DNA of 41,733 nucleotides from Actinomycetota bacterium (GTDB taxonomy: Bacteria > Actinomycetota > Acidimicrobiia > IMCC26256 > PALSA-610): positions 1 through 41,733 of the forward strand of contig SXIR01000018.1 of assembly GCA_005772765.1 (NCBI GenBank), written 5' to 3'. How positions within the stretch are numbered: position 1 is the first letter of the stretch; each line of letters opens with the position of its first letter. A model generated the notes under the pieces. The model made no database searches. It was not told the origin of the DNA and was given only the letters and a program-made list of their open reading frames with translations. Below are positions 23,983-32,743 of the stretch, piece after piece. The position numbers were made by a program, and so were the translations under genes.

Positions 23983-26900
23983 GTGAGTTCGCCGACGCGC
24001 GCTCGGGGGTGGGTCCGACGGCTCGTCGGTTACATGGCACCGCACAAACGTCACGCGTTCGTGGCGTTCGGCGTCGCGATCGCAGGCACCGCGATTGCCT
24101 CGTTCACGCCGCTGGTGCAAAAGGTCATCGTCGACGACGTCATCGACGGCGGTTCTGAGCCATTAGCACCGTGGCTCACCTTGCTCGTCGTCTTCGGCGT
24201 TGCTCGCTTCGGGTTGGCGTTCGTTCGTCGTTATCGCGGTGGTCGCATCGCACTCGACGTCCAGCACGATCTACGAACTGCGATCTTTCGACAACTCCAG
24301 CGGCTCGACTTCGCCAAACACGACGAGATGCAGACGGGGCAGCTCGTGTCGCGGGCGAGCTCCGACATCGCGTTGATCCAAGGTCTGTTGCAGTTCATGC
24401 CGATCGGCATTGGCAACATCTTGATGTTCGTGATCTCGCTCGTGATCATGGTGTTTCTGTCACCGCTGCTGACGGTCGTGTTCTTGTGTGTCGGACCGGC
24501 AGTGTTGTTCACGGCGCTTCGCCTGCGCACCGCGGTGTTTCCCGCGAGCTGGGTCGCACAACAGCGAGCGGGTGAGGTTGCCGGCGTCGTCGAGGAGTCG
24601 GTCACCGGCGTTCGGGTCGTCAAGGGCTTCGGTCAAGAGCAACAACAGCTCGACCGGCTCGTCGACGCGAGCCGACGCCTGTTTGGCGCGAAGGTCCGCC
24701 TCGTCGATTATCAAGCGCGACTGCAACCGGCACTGCAGGTCATTCCGGCGTTCGGTCAGGTCGCAGTGTTGTTGCTCGGCGGCTGGTTGACGATCGACCG
24801 GCAGCTCTCGCTCGGATCGTTCCTGGCGTTTTCTACCTACATGCTGCGACTCGTTCCTCCGGTTCGCATGATGGCGGCGATCTTGACCGTTGGCCAACTC
24901 GCCCGGGCGGGTGCAGAGCGCATTTTCGATCTTCTCGACTCGACACCGCTGATTCTGGAGGCCGCCGACGCTCGACCGCTCGACGTTGGCGCGGGTCGTA
25001 TCGAGTTCGACGCGGTGTCGTTCGGGTACTTGCGATCCGAACCGGTGTTGCGCGACTTCACGCTCACGATCGAGCCGGGTGAGACCGTGGCGCTTGTCGG
25101 CGCGTCGGGTTCGGGCAAGTCGACGGTCGCACTGTTGTTGCCGCGGTTCTACGACGTGCACGACGGTTCGGTTCGCATCGACGGTGCCGACGTGCGGAGC
25201 GTGACGATGCAGTCATTGCGGTCATCGATCGGAGTGGTGTTCGAGGACAGCTTCTTGTTCTCCGATTCGGTGCGTTCGAACATCGCGTTCGGCCGGCCAG
25301 ATGCCACTGACGCAGAGGTCGAGCGCGCCGCCCGCGCGGCCGAGGCGCACGAGTTCATCGCCGCGCTCCCTGACGGCTACGACACCGTCGTCGGCGAACA
25401 GGGGCTCACGCTGTCCGGCGGTCAGCGTCAGCGGGTGGCGTTGGCGCGGGCGTTGATTTCCGACCCGAAGCTGTTGATTCTCGACGACGCAACGAGTTCG
25501 ATCGACGCGAAGGTCGAAGAGGAGATTCACGCCACGCTCCAGCGGCTCTTGCCCGGCCGGTCGACGATCCTGATCGCGCACCGACGCTCGTCCCTCGATC
25601 TCGCCGACCGCATCGTCGTCGTCGACGAGGGCAGCGTGCTCGACGCCGGGACCTACGACGAACTCGCGAGCCGGTGTGACCAGTTCCGGCGTCTGATCTC
25701 CGGCCCGGGCGGCGACGCGGAGGGCATCGAAGTCGAGTCCGAACCAGCCGCGACGACCGCGGCGGGCGGCGTCGACGCCAGTGCACCGAACGTCGTGTCG
25801 TCCGACGGGATCACGCCCGCAGCGTGGCCCGAACTCGATGTCACCGCGGTGGGCGACGAACTCGTTCCGATGGCGACGCCCGCACCTGGCGCGAACCTGC
25901 GCCCGGGCGGACCACCCGGTGGGATGGCCGGTGGGATGTCGATGATGGCCGGCGGACTCGCGATGACCCCGGAGCTGATGGCCAAGATCGACGCGCTCCC
26001 ATCGACCGTCGATATCCCTCGTGTCGATGAGGGATCCGAAGCGCAGGCGACGCCAGACTTCCGGTTCTTCCAGTTCATTCGTCCGTATCGCCTCCCGCTG
26101 GCAATCGGCCTCGGGTTGGTCAGCCTGGACGCGATTGCCACGCTGGCCGGCCCATCGCTGGTGCGCTTCGGCCTCGATCACGGAGTGAGCGACTCGTCGA
26201 TGCGCGTCGTGTGGATCGCGGCGGTGGCGTTCATCTCCATCACACTCGTCGACTGGGTCATCATGTGGGGGCAGGCCCGCGTGCTCGGCCGTTCTTCCGA
26301 ACGGTTGTTGCATGCGCTGCGCGTCAAGGTGTTCGCACAGCTGCAACGCCTCGGACTCGACTACTACGAGCGCGAGCTCGCAGGCCGCGTGATGACGAGG
26401 ATGACGACCGACATCGACTCGTTGCAACAACTCCTGCAGACCGGCTTGGTCAGCGCCTTGGTGAACCTCGTGTCGTTCGTCGGGGTCGGTGTGGCCCTGG
26501 CCGTGATGAACCCCAAGCTCGCGCTCGTGACATCGATCGCGCTCCCGCCCCTTGTGCTGGCCACCAACTGGTTCCGACGCCGTTCGTCGGCCGCCTACGA
26601 AGTTGCACGCGAGCGCATCGCCACGGTGAACGCGAACCTGCAGGAAGGTCTTTCGGGCGTCCGCGTGTCGCAGGCGTTCGCGCAGGAGGGCCGCAGCGTG
26701 CGCGAGTTCGAATCGGTGTCGCGCGACTACCTCGACGCCCGGCTCGGCGCCCAACGGCTCGTGGCGGTCTACTTTCCGTTCGTCGAGTTCCTGGCCGAAC
26801 TCACCGGCGCGCTCGTGATCGGCGCCGCATCGGTCTTCGTTGCCGACGGGTCACTGACAGTGGGTGAGCTGATCGCGTTCTTGTTGTATCTCGATCTCTT

Positions 26901-27783
26901 CTTCTCACCGATCCAGCAACTGTCACAGGTGTTCGACAGCTACCAGCAGGCGCGCGTCTCGCTCGGTCGCATCGGGACCTTGCTGGCCACCGAAACCTCG
27001 GTGCCCGTGCCAGACGCGGCCACCGCGGTGCGCCCCGATCGATTGCGCGGCGCGATCGAGTTCGACGGGGTGCGGTTCCGGTACCCGCATACCGTCGTCG
27101 ATGCCTTGCGTTCCGCGACGCTGCGCATCGAGCCCGGCGAACGCGTCGCCCTGGTCGGCCAGACCGGGGCCGGCAAGTCGACGATTCTCAAGCTCGTGGC
27201 GCGCTTCTACGATGTCAGTGCCGGTGCGGTGCGCGTCGATGGCGTCGACCTGCGCCAGTACGACCCCGTGGCGTACCACGCGCAACTCGGCGTCGTGCCG
27301 CAAGAAGCGTTCTTGTTCGCGGGCACGCTGCGCGACAACATTGCGTACGGTCGGCGGGACGCATCCGATGCCGAGGTCGAAGCGGCCGCGCGTGCCGTGG
27401 GAGCGCACGAGTTCATCGCCCGGCTTCCCTACGGCTATCGAACTCCGGTGAGCGAACGCGGCCGCTCGCTGTCTGCCGGCCAGCGTCAACTGATTGCGTT
27501 GGCGCGGGCCCACCTCGTCGACCCTGCGATCCTGTTGCTCGACGAAGCAACTTCAAACCTCGATTTGGCGACCGAGGCCGCCGTCAACGCTGCGATGCAC
27601 AGCGCCGCGATGGGTCGGACCACAATCTTGGTCGCGCACCGCCTGCAGACGGCACGGCTCGCGGATCGCATCCTGGTCGTGCACGACGGCCTCGTGGTGG
27701 AAGAAGGCACCCACGACACGTTGCTCGCGCGGGGCGGCTCGTACGCGCGCCTGTGGGAAGCGAGCGAGTCGACCGCTGCCTGA
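23983..27783 (+). CDS. Single-chain double ABC exporter (TMD-NBD-TMD-NBD)
   Basis: The protein has 1266 residues; GTG 23983 directly follows the preceding stop. Each half has about six membrane helices and a nucleotide-binding domain. NBD1: Walker A GASGSGKST (about 372), signature LSGGQRQRVAL, Walker B LLILDDATSSID with Asp in place of the catalytic Glu. NBD2: GQTGAGKST (about 1060), LSAGQRQLIAL and canonical ILLLDEATSNLD. So one ATP site should be catalytically weak, as in heterodimeric exporters such as TM287/288 or the mycobacterial Rv1272c/Rv1273c pair, here fused. The halves are joined by a linker of roughly 100 residues (585-690) with a Gly/Pro/Met-rich stretch. The substrate, probably a lipid or drug, is unknown. 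Confidence 0.92.
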   Translation: MSSPTRARGWVRRLVGYMAPHKRHAFVAFGVAIAGTAIASFTPLVQKVIVDDVIDGGSEPLAPWLTLLVVFGVARFGLAFVRRYRGGRIALDVQHDLRTAIFRQLQRLDFAKHDEMQTGQLVSRASSDIALIQGLLQFMPIGIGNILMFVISLVIMVFLSPLLTVVFLCVGPAVLFTALRLRTAVFPASWVAQQRAGEVAGVVEESVTGVRVVKGFGQEQQQLDRLVDASRRLFGAKVRLVDYQARLQPALQVIPAFGQVAVLLLGGWLTIDRQLSLGSFLAFSTYMLRLVPPVRMMAAILTVGQLARAGAERIFDLLDSTPLILEAADARPLDVGAGRIEFDAVSFGYLRSEPVLRDFTLTIEPGETVALVGASGSGKSTVALLLPRFYDVHDGSVRIDGADVRSVTMQSLRSSIGVVFEDSFLFSDSVRSNIAFGRPDATDAEVERAARAAEAHEFIAALPDGYDTVVGEQGLTLSGGQRQRVALARALISDPKLLILDDATSSIDAKVEEEIHATLQRLLPGRSTILIAHRRSSLDLADRIVVVDEGSVLDAGTYDELASRCDQFRRLISGPGGDAEGIEVESEPAATTAAGGVDASAPNVVSSDGITPAAWPELDVTAVGDELVPMATPAPGANLRPGGPPGGMAGGMSMMAGGLAMTPELMAKIDALPSTVDIPRVDEGSEAQATPDFRFFQFIRPYRLPLAIGLGLVSLDAIATLAGPSLVRFGLDHGVSDSSMRVVWIAAVAFISITLVDWVIMWGQARVLGRSSERLLHALRVKVFAQLQRLGLDYYERELAGRVMTRMTTDIDSLQQLLQTGLVSALVNLVSFVGVGVALAVMNPKLALVTSIALPPLVLATNWFRRRSSAAYEVARERIATVNANLQEGLSGVRVSQAFAQEGRSVREFESVSRDYLDARLGAQRLVAVYFPFVEFLAELTGALVIGAASVFVADGSLTVGELIAFLLYLDLFFSPIQQLSQVFDSYQQARVSLGRIGTLLATETSVPVPDAATAVRPDRLRGAIEFDGVRFRYPHTVVDALRSATLRIEPGERVALVGQTGAGKSTILKLVARFYDVSAGAVRVDGVDLRQYDPVAYHAQLGVVPQEAFLFAGTLRDNIAYGRRDASDAEVEAAARAVGAHEFIARLPYGYRTPVSERGRSLSAGQRQLIALARAHLVDPAILLLDEATSNLDLATEAAVNAAMHSAAMGRTTILVAHRLQTARLADRILVVHDGLVVEEGTHDTLLARGGSYARLWEASESTAA

Positions 27784-27824
27784 ACGTCCGCTCGCGGCTG
27801 CGCTGGCGCGACTGCCGGTCCGTG

Positions 27825-28508
27825 TCAGTCCGGGAACAACAACCGCGCGCTCAGGTGGCCGACGGCGGCACCGATGCATTGCATCGCGATGAACGTCGGT
27901 GCGTCGGCGGGGCTGATGCCGCTGAAGGTGTCGGTGATCGTGCGACCGATGGTGACGGCGGGGTTCGCGAACGAAGTTGATGACGTGAAGAAGTAGGCCG
28001 CGCCGATGTAGGCCGCGACGCACGTCGGGATCAGCGCGCCGCGATGTGTACGAAGCAGCGCGTGGATCACGAACAGGAGGCCCGCAGTCGCGACCACCTC
28101 GCTGAGGTATTCGGGCGCGCTGTCCCGGGCGTGGTTCGACAACTCCATCGCCGGGTAGTCGAACATCAAGTTGGCGATGACCGCACCGCCGAGCGCCCCC
28201 GTGGTTTGCGCTGCGATCCGGGCAATCGTTTCTCCCCACCCGAACGCCCCGTCGAAGCGAGCCGCCAACGTGACAACCGGGTTGAACTGCGCTCCGGACA
28301 CGGGGCCGAACACGGTGATGAGTACGTACAGCGCGAACACGGTTGCCAGCGCGTTCACCAACAAGGCGACTCCCGCATTCCCTGCGGCGAGATTCTCACC
28401 CATGATCCCCGAGCCGACGACGACGCAAACGAGCGCGGCAGTACCGAGCAACTCGCTGAGCAACCGAGGCAACAGGTGCTCGGCAGCTGTAGTCGCGCGG
28501 TCGGACAT
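27825..28508 (-). CDS. MIP-family channel (aquaporin/glycerol facilitator-like)
   Basis: The protein has 227 residues and six membrane helices in two inverted halves. The two pore loops are GAQFNPVVTLAARF, where the first NPA is changed to NPV, and FANPAVTIGRTITDTFSGI, where the second NPA is intact and followed by the selectivity-filter Arg. The altered first motif is common in actinobacterial aquaporins found near arsenic genes, but none are here. GGGGAG four nt before the ATG sets the start. It converges on the ABC exporter, with 41 bp between. Transport of water, glycerol or a small neutral solute is inferred from family alone. Confidence 0.88.
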   Translation of the reverse strand: MSDRATTAAEHLLPRLLSELLGTAALVCVVVGSGIMGENLAAGNAGVALLVNALATVFALYVLITVFGPVSGAQFNPVVTLAARFDGAFGWGETIARIAAQTTGALGGAVIANLMFDYPAMELSNHARDSAPEYLSEVVATAGLLFVIHALLRTHRGALIPTCVAAYIGAAYFFTSSTSFANPAVTIGRTITDTFSGISPADAPTFIAMQCIGAAVGHLSARLLFPD

Positions 28509-28592
28509 CGGCTCCCCAGGATCTGACGCGAGGCGGCATCATATCGACGGGTATCGATTGACAGGACGACCGGGAGGGGAATGCCAGCGTCC

Positions 28593-29777
28593 TCAGTTCG
28601 CGCCGAGAAACGCAGCCCGCAGTCGCGCGGCCGCAACTTCGAGTTCGTCGGTGGTGAGTGTGGCGAACGAAAGCCGAAGTTGGTGCGAGCGCTCGATCTC
28701 GACCCCGAACGCGCGTCCGGGCACGTACGCGACTCCGGCGGAAATCGCCGGTTCGAACATCGCGCTCGTGTCATCGGTCGCGGTACCCCACAAGAACATC
28801 CCACCGGTTGGCGCTCGCGTGGCGAACAACCCGTCGAGCGCGGCGTGCAAGGCGTGGCCTTTTGCGGCGTAGACGGCCCGCAGCGTTGCGAGGTGGCCAG
28901 CCATGAACGTGTCGTCACGCAAGACGTCGAGCGCGACGAGTTGGTCGAGCCCTGACGTGTGCAGATCGACCGACTGTTTCGCGAGCACGAGCGTGCGGTG
29001 CAGCCACGCGGGTGCGCGCAGCCATCCCACGCGCAATCCGGGGGCCAGTACCTTCGACGCCGACGACAACGTCACCGTGTGGTCGGGCGCGAGTGCACCG
29101 ATCGGATCATGACGTCGACCCTCGAAGTCGATCGCGACGTAGGGATCGTCCTCGACCACCACGAATCCGAACCGTCGGGCCAATGCCGCGAGTTCGATGC
29201 GACGGCGAGGGTGCAGCGTTGCGCCGGTGGGGTTCTGAAAGTGCGGGACCGTATAGACGAGACGGGGTCGGAGCCCACCGTGCAACCGCGACGCGAGGCG
29301 ATCGACATCGAGACCATCGACGTCGACCGGGACGCCGACCAACTGGGCTCCCGCGGCGACGAAGACCTGACGCGCACCGAGATACACGGGATCTTCGACG
29401 ACGACCGTGTCGCCCGCGTCGACCAGACAACGGGCGATCAGGTCGAGTCCCTGCTGTGACCCAGTGGTGACGATGTACTCGTCGACCGGCCCGAGCGCGG
29501 CGTGCACCAACGAACCGGCGGCCACCCATTCGCGGAACGCCTCGAGACCTTCGGTGGGTCCGTACTGCAACGCAGCCGACCCGTAACGACCTGTGGTCGC
29601 AGTCGCGCGTGCCGCGGCGACGGCGAGGCGATCGACCGGGAACATCGACCCATCGGGCAAACCGCCGGCGAGCGACAGCACCTCGGGGCGTTCGGCGAGC
29701 TGGAGGAGATCACGAATGGCCGATGCGACGAACCGATCGGTGCGGGCGGCGAGCCGTGGCAGGGAATCAGTGTGCAT
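28593..29777 (-). CDS. PLP-dependent aminotransferase, class I/II (2-aminoadipate/LysN-like)
   Basis: The protein has 394 residues. Typical blocks in order: EVLSLAGGLPDGSMFPVDRL, ALQYGPTEGLEAFREWV, TTGSQQGLDLIARCL, VEDPVYLGA, PHFQNPTGATL, VVEDDPYVAIDF and LSSASKVLAPGLRVGW with the Schiff-base lysine. The C-terminal Arg that binds substrate carboxylate is in LRLSFATLT. This set resembles LysN and related 2-aminoadipate or aromatic transaminases, also the catalytic half of MocR regulators, but no GntR domain is attached. The ATG at 29777 is taken; the frame upstream to 30074 opposes the regulator gene. It is divergent from the XRE regulator by 103 bp. Confidence 0.88.
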   Translation of the reverse strand: MHTDSLPRLAARTDRFVASAIRDLLQLAERPEVLSLAGGLPDGSMFPVDRLAVAAARATATTGRYGSAALQYGPTEGLEAFREWVAAGSLVHAALGPVDEYIVTTGSQQGLDLIARCLVDAGDTVVVEDPVYLGARQVFVAAGAQLVGVPVDVDGLDVDRLASRLHGGLRPRLVYTVPHFQNPTGATLHPRRRIELAALARRFGFVVVEDDPYVAIDFEGRRHDPIGALAPDHTVTLSSASKVLAPGLRVGWLRAPAWLHRTLVLAKQSVDLHTSGLDQLVALDVLRDDTFMAGHLATLRAVYAAKGHALHAALDGLFATRAPTGGMFLWGTATDDTSAMFEPAISAGVAYVPGRAFGVEIERSHQLRLSFATLTTDELEVAAARLRAAFLGAN

Positions 29778-29880
29778 CGAATCATTCGAGCCGAGTTCGG
29801 ACGGGCCGTGAAGAGGCGTGGCGATGGTGGGACCGCTGCCACCAGGGAAACCCCGCACCGACGCGCGCTCGCGCAGCACA

Positions 29881-30705
29881 ATGGGTGTCGTGCGCACCCG
29901 AGCCGACCTCGCCGAGTTCTTGAAGGCTCGCCGTGCCGCGCTGCGCCCCTCCGACGTCGGGCTCCCCGACGGCGTGCGCCGTCGCACCGCAGGTCTTCGC
30001 CGCGAGGAGGTCGCGATGATCGCCGGTGTGTCGGTGAGTTGGTACACATGGCTCGAGCAGGGTCGGCCGATCAACGCCAGCCTCGATGTGCTCGAAGCGC
30101 TCGCCCGAGCCCTCCGGCTCGACCCCGTCGAGCACGATCATCTGCTCGAGCTCGCGGGCCACCCGCTGCGTCGCCCCATCGAACCGGGACGCGATCGTGC
30201 ACCGAGTGCGATCGTTCGCCTCCTGCACGTCGTCGAACCAGCACCGGCCTACGCGCTCGGACCTCGGTGGGACATGTTGGCGTGGAATCGGCCGTTCGCG
30301 AAGTTGTTCCCCGCCATCGAGACGCTGCCCGTCGAAGAACGCAACCTCGTCTGGATCCTCTTTGCGAACGAGAGCGCGCGCCGACTCAAAGGTGAGTGGG
30401 AGAGCGAAGCGCGTCACACGCTGTCGCAGTTTCGCGCCGAAACAGTGCCGCTACGCGAAGACCCGGCAGTCGCCGGATTGGTCGAGCGCCTCCTCGAAGT
30501 GAGTACCGAGTTCCGCGAGTGGTGGCCGCGTCACGATGTCACCGGCTTCAAGGCGCACCGCCGGGTGTTCCACCATCCGGTTGCCGGTCGGCTCGAGTTC
30601 CAAACCCAGCAGTTGGTTTCGGCCGGCGAACCCGACGTGCGCATCGTGGTGCATCTGCCGATCGACAATGACGACTCCGCCGGACGGCTTGCCGCTGTCG
30701 AGTAG
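29881..30705 (+). CDS. XRE-family regulator with MmyB-like ligand domain
   Basis: The protein has 274 residues. The N-terminal helix-turn-helix (about 10-75) includes RRTAGLRREEVAMIAGVSVS and WYTWLEQGRPINAS, the signature of the MmyB-type actinobacterial regulators. The C-terminal domain has PAYALGPRWDMLAWNRPFAK and WWPRHDVTGFKAHRRVFHHP, matching the MmyB-like ligand-binding fold, which can bind fatty-acid-like molecules. The ATG at 29881 lacks a clear Shine-Dalgarno sequence. It is divergent from the aminotransferase, an obvious candidate target. The stop is 8 bp from the convergent methyltransferase end. Confidence 0.88.
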   Translation: MGVVRTRADLAEFLKARRAALRPSDVGLPDGVRRRTAGLRREEVAMIAGVSVSWYTWLEQGRPINASLDVLEALARALRLDPVEHDHLLELAGHPLRRPIEPGRDRAPSAIVRLLHVVEPAPAYALGPRWDMLAWNRPFAKLFPAIETLPVEERNLVWILFANESARRLKGEWESEARHTLSQFRAETVPLREDPAVAGLVERLLEVSTEFREWWPRHDVTGFKAHRRVFHHPVAGRLEFQTQQLVSAGEPDVRIVVHLPIDNDDSAGRLAAVE

Positions 30706-30713
30706 CCGACCGA

Positions 30714-31535
30714 TCAGCGGAGGATGCCAGACGCGAGGACGGCGACCACCGGGAACGTCGCGAGACCATCGGCGCCGACGTAGGGAGCGACGATCGCGTC
30801 GTAGGTCGCGCGCAGTCGCTCCCGAACTTCTGGCGACTGGCGCGAGACGAGCCCACCGGTTCGGGGGGTCGACGCGACGACAGTGTCCCACCACTGCGTC
30901 GAGTCGACGGTGAACGTCCAGTCGATCTCGCAGACCGTCACGTCCGAGAACCCGCCGGCGCGCAGCAGATGTTCGAACCGACCGTGGTCGGCGTACTCGG
31001 TGGAGAGCGGGCCTTCGGGAATGTCGTTGGGAGGTGCGACCGAAGCGCGGGCGAGCGCGTCGGGGAATACGCCGAGGACGCGATTGCGATCGCCGACCCC
31101 CCACGCCGTGAACGCGACGCGTCCGCCCGGTTCGAGCACGCGGGCGGCCTCGGCTGCGAGTCGGTTGGGGTGGCCGAGGTGCAGGACGACGAAGTTGCCG
31201 ACGACTGCGTCGAACGACGAGTTGGCGCACGGCAGCTCCTCGGCCGAACCCTCGCGGAAATCCGCGTCAGGGACCCTCCCGCGCGCGATGTCGAGCATCT
31301 GTGGCGAGATGTCGACTCCGGTCACGGCGCATCCACGCGTCGCCGCGTGCTCGGCGACCAGGCCAGGGCCGGTTCCGACGTCGAGCAAGCGCATGCCCTG
31401 CCGCGCGTCGACTGCGTCGAGCAAGGCGCTCACAGTGTGCGCGGTGAGGCGCGTGAGCCCCTGGTCGTACGACGCCGCCCGGGGCGAACTCCACATCTCT
31501 CGTTCGTACTCGTTGAATGCGTCGTAGGTGCTCAT
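30714..31535 (-). CDS. Class I SAM-dependent methyltransferase
   Basis: The protein has 273 residues. Motif I LLDVGTGPGLVAEHAA (about 52-67) and the acidic SAM-ribose residue in GVDISPQMLDIAR define a Methyltransf_11-type Rossmann fold. FDAVVGNFVVLHLGHPNRL and LEPGGRVAFTAWG are motifs IV/V and post-V. The N terminus MSTYDAFNEYEREMW and the C-terminal helices are typical of small-molecule or lipid methyltransferases. The ATG at 31535 has GGAGA five nt upstream. It starts 19 bp after the PHP gene ends on the same strand, so the two may be co-transcribed. The substrate is unknown. Confidence 0.88.
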   Translation of the reverse strand: MSTYDAFNEYEREMWSSPRAASYDQGLTRLTAHTVSALLDAVDARQGMRLLDVGTGPGLVAEHAATRGCAVTGVDISPQMLDIARGRVPDADFREGSAEELPCANSSFDAVVGNFVVLHLGHPNRLAAEAARVLEPGGRVAFTAWGVGDRNRVLGVFPDALARASVAPPNDIPEGPLSTEYADHGRFEHLLRAGGFSDVTVCEIDWTFTVDSTQWWDTVVASTPRTGGLVSRQSPEVRERLRATYDAIVAPYVGADGLATFPVVAVLASGILR

Positions 31536-31554
31536 CGGCGTCTCCGTGCGCGAA

Positions 31555-32586
31555 TCAGAACGTCGTCGTGCCGGTCGCGTGCGCTGCGGTCCATTCGAGC
31601 AGATCGTCGAGTGCCCACGCGTTGACGATCGATTCGAGTGGAACGTCGCACTCGACCGCACGGTCGCAGCCGAACGGCTGCCAATCGAGTTGATCGACCG
31701 CGTGTGCGTCGGTATCGATCGCGACCTTGACGTCGAGTTCGACGATGCGTCGCAACATGCGTCGCGGCGGATCGAGGCGTTCGGGTCGACAGTTGATTTC
31801 GATTGCCTTGTCGAACTTCTTCGCGCACATGAAGATGAGGTCGCTGTCGAACTCGCTTTCGGGTCGGCCGCGCCCGGTCACCATGCGGTTGGTGCAGTGT
31901 CCGAGGATGTCCATGTGCGGATTGGCGAGCGCGGCAAGGAGGCGATCGGTCATCGCCGAGCGTTCCATGGCGAGCTTCGAGTGCACGCTCGCGACGACGA
32001 TGTCGACTTGCGCCAGGAGATCGTCTTCGTGGTCGAGCGAGCCGTCGTCGTTGATGTCGACCTCGACCCCGGTGAGGATCCGAAAGGGCGCGAGGTCGCG
32101 ATTCAGCGACTCGATCAGTTCGAGTTGGGCACGGAGCCGCTCGGGCTCGAGTCCGTGGGCGATCCGCAGTCGTGGCGAATGATCGGTGAGCGCGATGTAG
32201 TCGTGGCCGATCGCGTGCGCTTTGTGCGCCATGTCGACCGGTGTGTCGCCGCCGTCGGACCAGTCGGAGTGGAGATGGAGGTCGCCCTTGAGCTTGGCCC
32301 GCAGCGCCCGGCCCTCATCGGTGCCGGGGTTCTCGAACACGCCCCGGAGCCGCTGGAGGTAGGCAGGAACCTGATCGGTGAGCGCCTCGGCAACGACCTT
32401 GGCCGACGAATCGCCGACCCCGGGGATCTCTGCCAGCCGACCGAGCTCCGCCAGCCGTTCGAGTTCGCCGATCGGGATGTCCTTGATGGCCTTCGCCGCG
32501 CTGCGGAACGCCCGGACCTTGAAGTAGGGCTCGCGTGTGCGTTCGAGTAGCGACGCGATCTCGTTGAGCGCCTCTCCTGGATCCAC
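31555..32586 (-). CDS. Helix-hairpin-helix plus PHP-domain phosphoesterase (PolX-derived, no polymerase domain)
   Basis: The protein has 343 residues. The N-terminal 95 residues match the 8-kDa HhH domain of family X polymerases (YFKVRAFRSAAKAIKDIP, LAEIPGVGDSSAKVVAEALT). The PHP metal-site motifs follow: GDLHLHSDWSDGG (104/106), ALTDHSPRL, LTGVEVDIN, VVASVHSKL, MDILGHCTNR, EINCRPERLDPP and IDTDAHAVDQL. The nucleotidyltransferase region of full PolX is absent, so this is a nuclease or phosphoesterase candidate, not a polymerase. GTG 32586 is set by TACCGT 6 nt upstream and by the PolX-like beginning; the longer open frame crosses the tRNA. Confidence 0.88.
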   Translation of the reverse strand: MDPGEALNEIASLLERTREPYFKVRAFRSAAKAIKDIPIGELERLAELGRLAEIPGVGDSSAKVVAEALTDQVPAYLQRLRGVFENPGTDEGRALRAKLKGDLHLHSDWSDGGDTPVDMAHKAHAIGHDYIALTDHSPRLRIAHGLEPERLRAQLELIESLNRDLAPFRILTGVEVDINDDGSLDHEDDLLAQVDIVVASVHSKLAMERSAMTDRLLAALANPHMDILGHCTNRMVTGRGRPESEFDSDLIFMCAKKFDKAIEINCRPERLDPPRRMLRRIVELDVKVAIDTDAHAVDQLDWQPFGCDRAVECDVPLESIVNAWALDDLLEWTAAHATGTTTF

Positions 32587-32592
32587 CTGCCG

Positions 32593-32598
32593 ACGGTA
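32593..32598 (-). promoter_or_regulatory. Candidate -10 box TACCGT for the PHP gene, leaderless
   Basis: On the minus strand TACCGT is followed by 6 nt (CGGCAG) and GTG at 32586. It lies only 52 bp from the divergent tRNA-Ser, so the two promoters share this spacer. Confidence 0.45.
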
Positions 32599-32649
32599 CC
32601 CAATGCAGAAGAGAGATTCGAGGCGACGCTCGTATACTCCTCGATTCCG

Positions 32650-32739
32650 GGAGGGCTGACCGAGTGGCCGAAGGTGCTCGCCTGCTAAGCGAGTAGGGGG
32701 TGATAAACCCCCTCGAGGGTTCAAATCCCTCGCCCTCCG
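32650..32739 (+). tRNA. tRNA-Ser (anticodon GCU), CCA not encoded
   Basis: The acceptor GGAGGGC (32650-32656) pairs with GCCCTCC (32732-32738), with discriminator G32739. The anticodon stem CTCGC/GCGAG holds loop CTGCTAA, giving GCU. The long variable arm TAGGGGGTGATAAACCCCCT and T-loop TTCAAAT are intact. The following bases are CAAG, so CCA must be added after RNase Z-type cleavage. Confidence 0.95.
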
Positions 32740-32743
32740 CAAG

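Noticed and set aside
25222-26754. Long minus-strand open frame inside the ABC exporter
   Set aside because: Antisense shadow rich in His, Arg and Asp; the plus strand has intact Walker and signature motifs over the same bases.
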